Origin: Gymnogyps californianus
Taxonomy: Eukaryota; Chordata; Aves; Accipitriformes; Cathartidae
DNA length: 64,000 bases
Reading direction: 5' to 3'
Assembly: GCF_018139145.2 (NCBI RefSeq)
Contig: NC_059478.1
Location: 26,753,001 to 26,817,000 of the forward strand
The notes beneath the pieces were generated by a model. The model did no database searches. It had not been told where the DNA came from and saw only the letters and a program-made list of their open reading frames with translations. Below, in pieces: positions 14,512 to 26,659 of the stretch. The position numbers were made by a program, and so were the translations under genes. Each line of letters opens with the position of its first letter. The stretch's first letter is position 1.

Positions 14512-14578
14512 CTTTTTTCTTTTTTTTTTTTCCTCTCTCTCTCTCTCTCTCTTTTTTTTTTTTTTTTTTTTTTTTTTT
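14512..14578. repeat. Polypyrimidine simple repeat (T)n(CT)n(T)n
   Basis: A T run, a (CT)n stretch of about nine units and a further T run of more than 25 bases lie back to back. The open frames across it are low-complexity artefacts. Confidence 0.95.
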
Positions 14579-15040
14579 GCCTGGGATGTTCAGGGGTTTA
14601 AGAGTGACCTGCTCACAGTCAGGGCACTAAACATCAGATTTTCCTGCAGATAGGGGTGTAAAAATCCCACACTTGTCCAAAGCTGTTAGCGTCTGACTTG
14701 AAGGTTGGGCTGTCTTAGTCACTAGCTGCTCTTTATGAAATTTCGGCTGGCAGGAACTGCCTGGCTGAAAGCTTTGTGTTTTGGGAGACGTGGAGATATT
14801 GGGGCATAATTAAAACTTGAGTCAATCAGTGACACGTGAAGCCCAGGCCAGTGGTGATGTGACCGCTGCTTTCTGGTCTGCTGCTGTTGATGTAGGCTGG
14901 TAGTGGTACCTCGCCTTGTTTTTTTCTGTTGCTTCCCAGAGTCCCGGTCCAGGAGTTTGGATGTGATTCAGTAAACGGTGCTGACATCAGGCACGGATGC
15001 TCTTCATGCTCCGTGTGCCATTTTGGATGGACAGGTTAAT

Positions 15041-15200
15041 GAGTTAACCCTTGCAACACGCCTCTGAGGCAGGCGATGAACATTATCTCTGTTTTCAATA
15101 CGGGGAGATGGCAGTAGGATGGTGAGAGCAGGCACATCGCTCCACACCACCAGAGCACCGGGCATAAATTCAACCTTTCCTCTTGTGTTTTTGACCCTTT
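15041..15200 (-). repeat. MIR/L2-like SINE fragment
   Basis: AACCCTTGCAACACGCCTCTGAGG, then an ATTATC phrase and a weak 'tacggggaga' phrase, follow the reverse complement of the MIR 3' half in the correct order ('aatcctcacaacaaccctatgagg...attatccccattttacagatgagg'). It is strongly diverged, and the right boundary is uncertain. Confidence 0.45.
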
Positions 15201-15461
15201 GTCTCCAAGTAACTCTGCTGAGCAATGGTCAGCAGCTATCAACCCATTATCAAGGCTGGTAATGCGTTTCTTCTATGTAGTTGAGCCAAGATGTCCCACC
15301 TGAGAAATTACCCTCTATTGGTTTCCTACATCCAAAGAATCTTTTCTGTCCTGCTCCCCAAGTGGTCTGTGGGGGAGCTCCCCAGATACATAAGGGGAAT
15401 GATGACTTTGTGTCCTGGTTGGGTCTTACTCTGGGAAGAAGGATGTTGGATGTGCTCAGCA

Positions 15462-15496
15462 CTGGTCTGATTCTGCTCCCGTCCAAGTCAACAGAT
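15462..15496. repeat. Ancient amniote repeat fragment (weak)
   Basis: The text TCTGATTCTGCTCCCGTCCA plus AGTCAACAG resembles a common sauropsid repeat phrase ('tgattctgctcccattgaagtcaatg'). Only this short core is recognisable. Confidence 0.3.
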
Positions 15497-17292
15497 CAGA
15501 GTGCTGCTGAGAGCTGTTAAATCCACCCGAAATCTCCCCCACCCCAACTAGAAAGATGAAACTAGCCTGTTCCACCCCTGCTGCATACAGGTAAACTGTT
15601 TGTCTAGGGCCTTTCCAGCATGTCTTGCCTTTCTGTTTGGGATTTTGGTTGCTCTGTGGAGGATCTGGAGGACATTTGGTCTGGGTCAGATGAGAGGTGG
15701 GACATAGTCTGCTCTCTTCGGGCTCATGGCAATCACCCTGGCTGTGATGACCACAGCATCTGCTGTGGGGGCATCCAGTGAAGGCAGCCACAAGAGGGGG
15801 AAATTGCTGTCAGCTCCTCTTTTGCAGGGACATTTGCGCAGCAATGCTCTGAAGGTGGCCAAGGACACCAGGTTGCACAGGGCTGCTCTGCTCCCGCCCC
15901 CATGGCGTACGTGGTATGCAGGGCTGTGGTCTGGATCATGCCTAGAGCATCCCATGGCAGGCTTACCCTGGGGCCACCGTTGCCACTGTTTTTCCCCAGA
16001 ATGGGTAGGAATGGGGGGGGGGGGGTTCTTCACAAGCACCAGCCTGAACGAGGCCCGTGAGCCCTCTGGGGCATCGGGTCTCTTTGCAGAACGAGGCACT
16101 TGCTGAGCGTGGAGTTGTCAAGCTTGTAATTTGTGTGTGTGTAGGGGAAATAGTAAAGAAAGAGGCAGAGCCTCCTTGCAAGTCCTGGCACCGGCTGTGC
16201 GGAGGTACCGCCTGCTACTGTGGCATGCTTATTCTGCTTGTTGAAGTCCCTCTCCACCCACCCGGGAACACAAGCAATAATTAGGTTAATGAATTTTGCT
16301 ACAGTTATCCCAAGCCCAGCTCTTGGCTGGTGGCCCCATGAGAGCAGTTGGCAATGGCTCCTGCTGACAGAGGGCACGTGCTGCGATTTGCTTCCCGGGG
16401 AGGTTCTCAGTCGGTCTTGGCTTTGGTGGAGAAGTGACTTCCTATCTCTAGAGGCCAAGGACTGTTGCCCAGCTGGTGCTGACATCCCCTCCATGGGGAC
16501 TGCTCAGCACTGGGATGTGTTCCTGGCAGCTGATGATGGGGGACCTGAAGCACCTCAGGCTTGGTGCTTAGGCCAGCCAAGTTCTTGAGACTGGCTTAAA
16601 AAGAAAAAGAGCACTTTTTCCCCTTCTGCCTGCTTTCACCACCATCAGCAACACTGGATCTTTCTTTGCCCTCTGGGGCTGTGCATGAAGGATCATGGTT
16701 TTCACGTTGTCCTTTGCAAGCGGAACTCCTCAGCTGTGGTGTAAGGGGAAAAAAAAAACCAATTAAATGGGAATAAATTCTTCCCACTCTGAGAAACCTG
16801 TGGTGAAAACACAAGGGTTGGCAGCCCTGGGAAGGAGGCCAACCTCGGTCCCACATGACACTTACAGCACAGACACCGGACTGTTGAAAAGGCCTTCCAT
16901 CCTCCTTTGCTCATCTTTTATCCTCTGGGATTTTCTGGACTGCTAGAGGCTGCATCTGGCCCCCTTTTCCTTAGGGGGAGACTAAGCAGTGGAAGAAGCA
17001 GCCCATGGCAGCTGCCAGCCTCTGGATTTTGTGGCTCTACAAGGCAAAGCCATTAGGACCTGTTTGCAATCAGCTAATTCTGTGGTGGAAGCTGCTGAAC
17101 TCTGGTGGGAGCTGGCATGCTGCTGGCTGCTCGCTGGGGCTCCTCTTAACCCCTTCAGCCCTGCGGTTAAGTACACATCTCAAATATCTCTGTGTCGATG
17201 TGCTGTTCGTCTGGGACTCGAGACGGTTCTTTTGGCTTCCACTCTGCCTGAACATGTTTGTGCCTCTTAGGACTGCTTTTTGTTGCTGTTGA

Positions 17293-17313
17293 TTTTTTTT
17301 TTTTTTTTTTTTT
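17293..17313. repeat. Poly-T tract
   Basis: A run of about 21 T. No adjoining retroelement body or target-site duplication was recognised. Confidence 0.9.
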
Positions 17314-17489
17314 CCTTTAAAAACTTTACGGCAGGATGCAAGTGCCCACTTCTTACTGGTTTGGATGGGAGCTGGGTTCCTAAATTCCTCTCACAAACCT
17401 CTCCCAGACTCTTTATGTTGGAAAAATGATGACCAGACCCTGACATTTTTTCTTTTTTGACCCACTACCAGGCTTGCTCCGGGTTTCCT

Positions 17490-17540
17490 GTGTGTCTCCC
17501 TCTGCCTCAGTTTCCCTCCCTGTGTGGTGGGGGACAAGCT
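17490..17540 (+). repeat. MIR fragment (weak)
   Basis: CTCTGCCTCAGTTTCCCTCC followed by CTGTGTGGTGGGGGA matches the MIR phrase 'tctgtgcctcagtttccccatctgtaaaatgggg'. It is short and diverged. Confidence 0.4.
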
Positions 17541-18240
17541 GCCCATTTTTGATCTTTTAGGTCTTTGAAGATATGCCGTGCATACTGAGAGAGACACAAG
17601 GCAGGAAACTTTGTGCAAAGTTTGTGCACTCCAAGTTTGGTGGAAAGAAAAGGGATAATATTCAATCATCTGAGAATCTTCCAAAGAAGAGTGTGTAGTA
17701 CAGCACGCTGACCGAAAAGGGAGAAGGGAGCAGTTGATGCTCAGTTTTGTCTCCTGACTTCTGGACCTGCAGAAATCTGTATCAGGCCTGCCCCTGTTAC
17801 CTCCTGGAGACCTTCAACTGTTGTTTTCTAGTTGATGATTTCATGCCATTTTGAAGAGGTTTTCTTCCCATAGCACTAAGGGTCGCTACCTCCCTCCCAG
17901 CCTGGCTCCCATCGCGAAGCTCTGCTGAAGTATTTCATTCAACATTTCTTCTGCAAGAACAGAGCATCCTCTTGGTCATCCCTGGGAGAGAATTCCCTCC
18001 CTTCCCCTGGCATCTCAGCATCTCAGGTCTCAGCAGGCCTGTCATGCTTCACGGATGGCCTTCTCACCACGGACCCCTCTCCTCTCAAGTCTGTCAGATA
18101 GAGCAGGTGGAGGAAAAGGTGAGACAAATACTGGCTGCAGTGGAAAAAGAAGGATCTTGTGCTCTTTTACCACAGGTTTTTCATTCAGGGAACTCCACCA
18201 CAGAGTCCATTATTCACCCATTCCTATTCAAAAGCTAAAT

Positions 18241-18480
18241 TATGAAGGTTCAGAGGAAACTTAACCTGTACGGTTAAGCTGTCAGCTCCATCCTGCAGAG
18301 TCATGGTAAAAATGTATTTCATGCGAACAAAAACTAAATGCATGCAATACATGCAGTGTAACACAAACAACACGATGCACGTGGGAAAAGCTTCCAGAGA
18401 TGCTAATTAGATGCATCTGCAAAGTCGTCATGAGTAAGATTCTTGGTTCCATCAGAGAATATTTGGACTGTGGTCCTGAT
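18241..18480. promoter_or_regulatory. Candidate regulatory block with POU/homeodomain site and inverted repeat
   Basis: Two structures lie in this AT-rich, non-repetitive stretch. One is an inverted repeat, CTTAACC (18260-18266) and GGTTAAG (18272-18278), around a 5-base spacer; it resembles a spaced Grainyhead-type dimer site. The other is an ATGCTAAT octamer-like site (18400-18407) overlapping TAATTA (18404-18409). Function is inferred from motif content alone. Confidence 0.2.
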
Positions 18481-18489
18481 TATACCGCT

Positions 18490-18600
18490 GGCTTGCTGCT
18501 TTACTCCAGGTGAGTCAGTCCTTTATGCTCTACTTGCTATCCCCATTTAGAAAAGGGCAAAATAATTTCTGACCTTTCCTTGAGGACATATGGTAGTGGA
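18490..18600 (+). repeat. MIR-like fragment (weak)
   Basis: The order of phrases 'gcttgctgc', 'ccaggtgagtcag', 'tatccccatttagaaaagggcaaaa' and 'ccttgaggac' follows the MIR consensus from the core into the 3' half, with heavy divergence. Confidence 0.3.
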
Positions 18601-19891
18601 TGTTTTTGAAGAAGGGTGTTTGAGGCTGACGTCATGTGGCCTCTGATCCGTGCTCATGGGCCCTCCTTGAGGCTGAGACGTAGTGCAGGCTGAGCTCTCT
18701 GCCGTGCTCAGCTGGTGAGGGAGATCAAGGTCCTATTTTGCACCTATCCCGTTGAGTAACCAGGATCAAAGTCAGGTTTCAAGTTCAAATCCATCTCCCT
18801 CATTGTTTATACTCAAGGTGTCACTACCAGATGGAGTTGGCCTTATTGCCGACCTTCTAGATGAACACTGAGACCTCTTCAGCCTGCTATGTTATCAAAA
18901 GCTGCAGTTCCTCTCAAGAATCATAGTGACCTTTCTGGTCCAGGCTACAATGTGGCTTCGAGCTGGCAACATGAACAAGAGAAGAGGCAGGACCAGGAGT
19001 AGGGGTGCTTTGGACCTCTCTCAAGTCCATCCCTGTGTGGGCCAGCGGGATTTCCTGCCACAAGATGGGCAAATCCGTGACCTGTGTCATAGCGCCTGGG
19101 GTGAGGACTGTGAGCAGGGAAAGTGAGTTGCAGGACAGCCCTGGGAGCTGCAGGCACAAAGACAAAAAGCCAACAGAAAAGAGGTGTGAGAGAGGCTTGG
19201 AGCCCCAGCAGAGAGGCTGGAGTCCCCATAGCTCACACTGTTTGGAGGGACTGGGGAGGTATGAATGCTGCTTTTGGGGGAGCCAGCCTCCCTAGGTCAT
19301 AGAGCTGGCCTAAATACACTGTTGACTGCCATCAGCTCTTTCTCATCCAAACAGAAGCAATTCACCAAAGCCCACATCTTGACTAGCCAGGATGCAGCTG
19401 GGGTACCACTGCAGAAACAGAAGTGGTGTGGTCCTCCAGAACAGCTACTCCAGAGCAAGCAGTGATGGATGAACCACAAACGCTCTCCCCAGGCACTTGG
19501 CTCTGACAGAAACTGCCCAGGACCTGGATGCTGGTGCCAGCTGCCTGCCTGCCTCAAACACTGCTGTGATATGGAGATTCCCATCTCAGCTGGAGGACCC
19601 TGGTGTCCACAGCACTTCAGAAGTGGCAGATGGAAATGTATTAACTGGATCTCTGTGGACCCTCAAAATAAAGAAATGTCTGGGTTGATTCTCCCAGCCT
19701 CAAGTAGCACCAGCCAGGGGTGGTTTTGGCTAGGAGGAATGTGAGACAAACACTGTGATTCATACTTGTCCAGTCTGATGTGAGTCTGAATCATGTCTCA
19801 CCTTCTCATGAGGAAATGATGTGATGAACACTGGCCTGTCATGGCTGGAGACCCTTTTACAGCACCACATGCACTTTGAAGTCATTGCATG

Positions 19892-19945
19892 AAATTTTAA
19901 TTATTGGTCATTTTAGTAAAATTTTAGTTATTGGCCATCATAGTG
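19892..19945. repeat. Tandem duplication, 2 x 27 bp
   Basis: Units 19892-19918 and 19919-19945 are adjacent and differ at only a few positions; both carry AAATTTTA and TTATTGG. This is a small local duplication, with ATTGG (inverted CCAAT) in each copy. Confidence 0.85.
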
Positions 19946-20100
19946 GTCTCAAAGGCAGATGAGGTCTTCATAACCTTAGGCAAGTTGTCTCCCCTCCAGA
20001 CAGCCAGCTTCCCCACCAACACAGACATGCGGCGAGATGCCCCCATTTGGGGCAGAAGGGCTGGGCAGTGGCCAGGCCACCCCCTCTATGCCTGGGGAAC

Positions 20101-21111
20101 ATGAAGGTAGCTGTCTTGCTCCTGGACTTGCCTCTTCTCTTGCCAGGCTTTAGGACACCCAGCAGAGGTGTTGTGCTTGGCTGCCAGCTCCTGGCTCCCC
20201 ATTGGCGTTGTGGGCCTTGGAGACCCCTCTCTGGGCTAGTAAGTGAGCATGTGGGCTGGGTGGGAGGATCTCTGCTCTTCTTCTCCCCAGATCACCATCT
20301 CGTGGCTTCACCTCTGCACCCTGGCTGGGATACTCTCCCTGCTGCATCCCCACCATCTCAGGAGACCCTATGTCCTACCCAGCCTCCATCCACGTGGTCC
20401 CACCAGCTCATGGAGTGCCCTGTACCTCCTGCTGAGGTTCGTGCTCTGCCTGCACTACCAGGAGGGGATTGCCAGAGGTGCCTGGCTAGGCTGGGGGGAT
20501 TTAAGAGCCTTTGTTTCCAAAGCATTTTAAGCGGTGAGAAAAAAACAACCTGCCAGCCCGGCTGCAGGCAGATTGGGCTGAAGGTACAAGGCAGAGGGGA
20601 ATTTTCCATGACAGAGGTGTGCTCCTGGCCTAAGGGGAGGGAAAAGGCTATTATGGTTGGAGTGAATGAAATCGCTGCTGGCAGGAGCGTTAAACAGAAG
20701 AAAAAGAGAGCAGGTAGTGAGCTAGAAAGGTGGGATTTTAACCGTCTGCCTGGGCAACTAATTGGTCTGGTAGTTGCAAGAAAGGAGCAAATGGACAAGG
20801 AAAAGGGAAAATTTTGCAGTGAAGGCCTTGCCTGGAAACCCTGGTGTGCAGTGTCTGGGGCACTTGGGCATCAGTTCCTTGATTTCATTGAAAAACGCAA
20901 GCCTCAGCAGGTTTGGGGGGCTAGCTGGAGCTGTGGTGTAGACGGGGTGTGTGCAGTAGAAATGCCTTGTGCGTGGCAGCTAGCAAGAAATGGGGCAGAG
21001 GCAGGGCTTCCAAGCGTGGGGAGGGCTCGGGCTAACGTGTGGGGTCACAGAGAGGAAAACAGTGTGGGAGTGCATGAAACACTCCTGCTGCAGTGGCCGC
21101 GTCCAGGCTAA
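20101..21111 (+). other. Long open reading frame of unknown status (336 codons)
   Basis: An ATG at 20101, with A at -3 and A at +4, opens a frame of 336 codons ending in TAA at 21109-21111. The frame is open further upstream to at least 20047. The N-terminus is hydrophobic (MKVAVLLLDLPLLLPGF), which superficially resembles a signal peptide. The middle has a basic stretch (VKQKKKRAG) and a KEQMDKEKGK segment. I recognise no domain, repeat or family, and Trp, Gly and Pro are spread as in non-coding translation. It is longer than most chance frames in DNA of this composition, but there is no sign of neighbouring exons. It could be an accidental frame, part of a lncRNA or a new gene; the first is most likely. 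Confidence 0.2.
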
Positions 21112-21535
21112 GTTTTCCTGCCTGTTTCTGTCCCGTTCTTGTGATCCTCAGATGGATTTGCGGAGGCTTTTGGCAGGCCCCATGGGCCAGGTTCTCCCAT
21201 GGAGCTGGCTGCCTATTTATATTGTGAAAGCATCAAAATTTCTGGGGAGGGGCCACGAACAAGCCTCGTAGAATGACCCTGCAGGGCACTGAGCTTTACC
21301 ACCTACCTCACATCCTCTGAACAAAACCTGGGAAACGTGGTCAGTGTGCACCAGCGTTTTGTTGGGAAGGGACAATTTTTTAACGAGAATTGGTAGTAGC
21401 TGGCAAGCAGGAGACCAAAGTTTCTTGTGAAGATCTACTCTTGCAGGGGTTGTCCTCAGTAATTTTGTGTTACGGTTTCTTCCGCTGCCTCTGGGTGCTG
21501 CACAGCCTGAATCCTTCCAGGATAGAAGGATGGTC

Positions 21536-21575
21536 AGAGGACAGTCAAGGCTGTTAGAGAACAATCAAGACTGTG
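21536..21575. repeat. Tandem duplication, 2 x 20 bp
   Basis: Units 21536-21555 and 21556-21575 (AGAGGACAGTCAAGGCTGTT and AGAGAACAATCAAGACTGTG) match at 16 of 20 positions. Confidence 0.7.
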
Positions 21576-24500
21576 CTCTGCTCAGAGCAGCTTGTTGGTA
21601 GGGAAGGTTCACCAAGAAGGGTTTTTTTGGACCTCTGCTGTGGTTGTATTACAATGATTGTAACAGCCCCTTTGGGTTTCTGGAGTATTTAATATTGCTT
21701 TATAAAAACAAATATTTAAATGTTCCTTACATGCATGACCCATGCTTTGCTCTTCTCAGTGTGTTGAAGCCACCAGGCAGGACAGCTGAGCCACCAGGGA
21801 GAGGGACCAGCTCAGCCTGGCCCTTGTGCTTGGCCTTTTCTTAGGCTTGGGTTTTGGCCATGAAGTATGGACCTGGGGCAGGAATTTTGGGGTTTTTTTG
21901 TTCCGGGAGAAGGGAAAGTTAAATATTTATTCGCCTCAAATACTGAGGTTTGTCTTGAACAAAAAAAGCACCAAAGTTTATAGAAGTCAATTCTCCAAAA
22001 CTCCAAACCACATTTTGCCCCTAAATTATGGTTTTCAATAGCTCAAGTCCCTTAGAATCTTTTTTGTTTTCTTTCAAGTTTAAACAAATAGATACTTCTG
22101 TTAAGAATATTATTTTTGGTAAACAGACAACAGAAAAGAAAGTTTGGGGTTTTTTTCTCCCATCCCCTTTATTTCCATAGGAATAAAAGAAAACTTCACA
22201 ATTTTTATATCAAAATGGATTTGGGGGAGAAAATCTTGACTGGTTATAGTGAAAAAACAAAAACTTCCCTACAAAGGTGAAGAATAGTTTGCAAGTTTCT
22301 TTCTTTAGCAATTTTTCCCTGATGTTTCCCCAGTTTGGTAAATGCTTTACCTACACTTTTTGCAAAGAAATGATTTTTCCTGGACCTTGCTGCATGATTA
22401 CCTACAAACACATTAGTGACTCAGAGTTAGTTCTCAGGAAGAATTTATTTGCTTTCGTTATCCGCTTCCTGCATCTTGAAGAAATGGAATAGCTCAGGAA
22501 GGGTGCTTAATTGTGGCTCCTTTGACCCCAGGCTGTCATTGCCCGGTGTCCTGGGCTGGTTTTTGCATGGCTGCTGGTCCTGTAGCCGAGCAGCGTGGTG
22601 CCCTGACTCCTGCACATGTGCTAGTTGTGGTTACAAGCCACAAGGTCGACCCGCCGGGTCTCCTGTTTTGCTCTCGTTACTGTTCCCCTTCCCACATTCC
22701 TCCTCTGAGAAGTGGCATCCCATGAGGGAAATGTCCCAGGAGGAAAGGATTTCCCCCCACCCCCCCAGCTGTAGTCACCTCATCCTAATGTACGGAGCTC
22801 TTACGTGAGCGACGCGATTCACCTTCTGGCGGAGAAGCCTTCCCATCACACAGAGTAGCTGTGGTGGAAGGGTCTCTTAAGCTTCTTCTGAGGGTCTCTG
22901 TCTGGGAGTTTGGAGCATGGATGGAGTCAGACAGGGATGTGTTAAGGACGGGAATGGGCCCAACTGCTGTTATTTCAAGGCAGCGGTACTCATGCAGCTT
23001 TCAGGCAAGGAAGTCCCCGAATGTTTCATTGTTAGTAAGTGATGAGGTATTTCAGGGCCATGCTAAGAGCACCATCAGCAGGTCATGTATCATTGAAGCA
23101 TCCCCCAGAGGCCACTGCTGCCTCTGAGGCTGGAGGATGCTTTGGACTGCTCACTGCGGCAGTCCTTGGGAGAGGAACCAGAGAGGTCCTTGCTCCCAGG
23201 GCTCCCGCCCCCTCTTCTTCCTTGCACATCCCAGGGGTGGCTGAGATACAGATGACTCTGCTTCATGACTAAGGGGAGGGCTCTGCAAACAGGGATGCTC
23301 CAAATGCAACTCTGCCCAGTGAAGATATCTAGGCTACTGTTTCCCTCAAGATAGGGCAAAAACACTGGTCTCTCAGCATGGCCCCATTAAGGAATATGAA
23401 CATCCCGCCTGGTTACCCCCATACTGCATATGGCTTAGCAGAAGATTGCTTTGTTTTGGGGCAAGCAAATGCATGTTTTTCTAACCCACACGGTTGCAAA
23501 GAGCAGCTTGGAAATGTGGCCTCGGTACCACTGATGCAATACCTGCCTGGGCACATGGGATGCTTGAAACAGCAGCTCTCTGAGGGTGCACAGCCCCATT
23601 CCTCTGCAGTGAAGCAAGTTTACCCATGCTGTAAAGTGATTTGTGTGTGTGACATTTCTAAAGGAGGCTGCAGCTCTAGTGCAAAATGGTTCGGGGGCTG
23701 GAGGTAAAAGAGCAGTTGAAATTGCTCTGCGTACTCAGTTAGGATGAACTGATGCAGAAGGCAGCAGATTCTGGCAAAACTTACACATACTTAGTAAATG
23801 TGATTTATTTCCTCCTCATCACCTCATTTTAAAGAGAGATTCAGATCGCATTTGTTTGGTAGCTGTCTTTATTATCATCTTCCACCTTTTTATAAAAGAT
23901 CTGGGCCAGGAAGAGCACCCTGAGTGATAAAGCATATGTGGGAATCAGAGTCTGTCTGTTTTGGCTTTCCTTATTTGATGGTAAAACACAGTATGTTTCC
24001 TGCCTGTGTGCTCCTGCCTGCCTCCATCCCGCTGTTTTATCCATCTGTCAAAACTAGTTTGACACCTGGGTCCTAACCCAGTAAAGTTGAGAGCAATTTG
24101 AATGGTCCCATCAGCTTTAAAGTAACTACTCACCAGCTGGAGTTTCAGCCAGCCCACAGCCCAAGATGGGGCCAGGGCTTCTCCCACCGTGTGTAAAATG
24201 GCTTGAGATCGGGACCTTGGATTATAAACACTTCACGCAGTTGGGTCTTCATACCCTGCTGTCTAGATGAGATGTCTCTTCCTTTGCTAGATGTGATCTC
24301 AGGTGCAGGCAGCTCCAGACCCAGCCCTACTGTTGGGTTTTCATTTCCAGCTCCTTTTCTGATGTTTAGACTAATACAAAAAAAGGAGAAAGTGAGTGAT
24401 AAGCAAGGGCTGCTTGATATGATTGAATGAGAAAAGCTGTTCCTCCTTTGCACCCCATAACCCTTTTCCCTCCTAAACGCATTCTTGCTAGATCAGAATA

Positions 24501-24911
24501 CGTTAAAATCCTTGCATTGACATGAAAATCTCACCAGCTAACGTCTGCAGAGCTGAAGGTTTCCATCTCCCCCAGCGGGTAATTTTCTTTGTGCATCCTG
24601 GAGTGATCTTTAGTGACTCCCTTCTTGGGTGTCTGTCCTGCCGCCCTCTCCAGTGACTGGAAAAGTCAGATCCTCTGACTGAAATTAACTGGCCGCATTC
24701 AGATACTTGCTCGATTTAAATGAACGCTCCAGGAGAAATATGAATCTTCCATCCTTTTTCCCTCAGCTCTCCCAAGGTGAATGAATGGTTCCTGCTGTGC
24801 CCTTGATTTGCTTTCCTCCCTGAAGATCTGTGTCTTCTGTGGAGAAAGGCACCTTTCTCTAAGGCTGCGTTTCACCCTTTCTCACCTGCTCGCTGTCCTC
24901 CAGCCAGCACC

Positions 24912-25045
24912 TACACTCCTGTTATCCTCATTCGGCAGAAGGGAATCTGAGGCAGTTTACTCCAACAGCAGCTGGTCTGTGGCAGACCAGGACTGGACCC
25001 GACACAGCTCTGGTAGACCCACGATTCCCTGCCTGAGCCCTGGAA
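24912..25045 (-). repeat. MIR-like SINE fragment
   Basis: Successive phrases 'ttatcctcattcggcagaa', 'gggaatctgaggcag', 'ctggtctgtggcagaccagga' and 'ctggaccc' follow the reverse-complement MIR order ('ttatccccattttacagatgaggaaactgaggcac...gtcagtggcagagccagga...'). The fragment is diverged but the phrase order is right. Confidence 0.5.
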
Positions 25046-26481
25046 AGTGGAAGAAGAGCCACAACTATCTGCAGGAAAAATAAAGCAAGAACAAAACCAC
25101 GTGCAGACGCAAGCTGGGGAACGAGCGATGGTGGGAAATAACGTGGTCAGTGAATTTAAAACTACTAGGAAATGCTTAAAGGAAAGGGCTGAAGAATCTT
25201 TTCCAAAAGGCTGCGTGGCTTTTTAGTTTAAAAGGGAACAGAGTAGGATGATACGACCTGGTCAAGATCACCTACTTGCCTCTGTGGAAAAAGACTTTTG
25301 TCCTGCTCTGCTATTGGAAATACTTTCAACCAAGTTACAAAGTTGAAGGCTGCAATTTTTATTCCACACAGGACGTATGGAGGGATCTGCCACTGCGTTA
25401 ATGGTGTAGACATTTCCACCTGTCTTCTCAGGACACGGACATGTAGCTACATGTAAAGCTGTGATCTGGCTACAAAAGTCCCCCCAGCTTGTCCAGTCCA
25501 CCCTTCTGCAGTGGCTCCCTTACCCGCTCCGGGCCAGGCTCTCCATGGGTGGGCATCTGGCTTAGAGGTGATGCTCAGCAGCAATGGGTGAGGACGATGT
25601 GAAAGCCCGTGGCTGTTTTGGTGCCGATAAAGCAGTCAGCAGCCCCCCAGCTCTGGTATCTGCATATGCCGTGGATGGGGGGCTGCGGTTCCGCCCAGCC
25701 GGCTCTGGCGTGCAGGATGAGATCTGAGGAGGTTTTCCCTGAAACCCAGCAGGGCTTTCTGAGTCTAGTGTCTTGCTTCAGCCATGGACTCAGCCCCTCT
25801 GCAGTGACAGAGAGCCCCCCGCTTCCCCCGTCCGCCCCCAAAATGCCATCCCTGTCCCGCATCCCTTGCCCACCCCGCGGGAGGTACCTGCGAGCAGCCC
25901 CGAGCTCTGCGGACCATTTTCCTTTCTCCCAGGGGAAAAGAAAAAAAAAAACCTTTTCCTAGGATTTCCTTACCCTGGAGGTCTCACCAGGCTGTAAAGT
26001 AACTAAACCGAGGAGCTTGGTTTCGGGGAGAAAGCCCCGGCCGTTGCCGCCGCTGCGTCTGGGGCCGCCTCTGAGCGCTTTTCCCAGGGAAAAAAAGACA
26101 ACGAAATCCGAGCGGCGGGGGGGTCCCGGCGGGAGGTTACCTGCTCTGCTGCTGGGGGCTGGCTGCGGCACCAAGCTCGCCCTGGTCTGGCCGTCGGGAC
26201 TCGTTTTGTTTAGTTTTTCTCTTGAGAGGAAACAGCAGTTAAAAAGAAAGCAAAGCGCCACGGAGAACGGCCCGGGAGCGGAGCCGGCCGCCGCGCTGGC
26301 ACCCCGGACCCCCGGGGGAGGGACAGCTCGGGGGCATGGCTGCGAAAGAAAACCCTGGGGAGAGGCTGGGGGATTTAGCCGTGGGAGTCAGGACCCCTCC
26401 CCAGGGGCCTCCTCCATCCGCCGGGGGAGAGGGGCCGGGGCGGGCCGGGCACCGCACGCCCCTCCGGGGGGGCGGCCGCCC

Positions 26482-26488
26482 TATATAT
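26482..26488 (+). promoter_or_regulatory. Putative TATA box of FOXE3
   Basis: TATATAT sits in an otherwise GC-rich stretch, 172 bp before the chosen FOXE3 start codon. It predicts a transcription start near 26,510-26,515 and a 5' UTR of about 150 nt, in which I see no upstream ATG. Its use as a promoter is inferred. Confidence 0.6.
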
Positions 26489-26659
26489 TGCAAAGCGGCT
26501 CGGGACCGACCTCCCCATCGCCGGGAGCTGCCGCGGCGCCTGCCCCCCCTCCCCTTCCCCTCCCTCTCCCCCTTTCCCCTCCCCTCGGGGGGGCTTTTTC
26601 TCCCGCCGCCCCCCCCCCCACCCCCCATCCTCCGAGGAGGAGGAAGGCGAGGGCCGTAT

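Larger units (their letters stand above)
1..25680. other. Intergenic region upstream of FOXE3, no recognised gene
   Basis: This stretch has moderate GC and few CpG dinucleotides. Apart from the 20.1-21.1 kb open frame listed separately, open frames are short and show no recognisable protein family. I looked for exons of CMPK1, the expected upstream neighbour in the human and avian order, and saw none. The region contains worn MIR-like and amniote-repeat fragments, T-rich and CT simple repeats, and several AT-rich blocks carrying homeodomain-type sites. It probably holds regulatory DNA of FOXE3/FOXD2, but that is inferred from position only. Confidence 0.6.
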
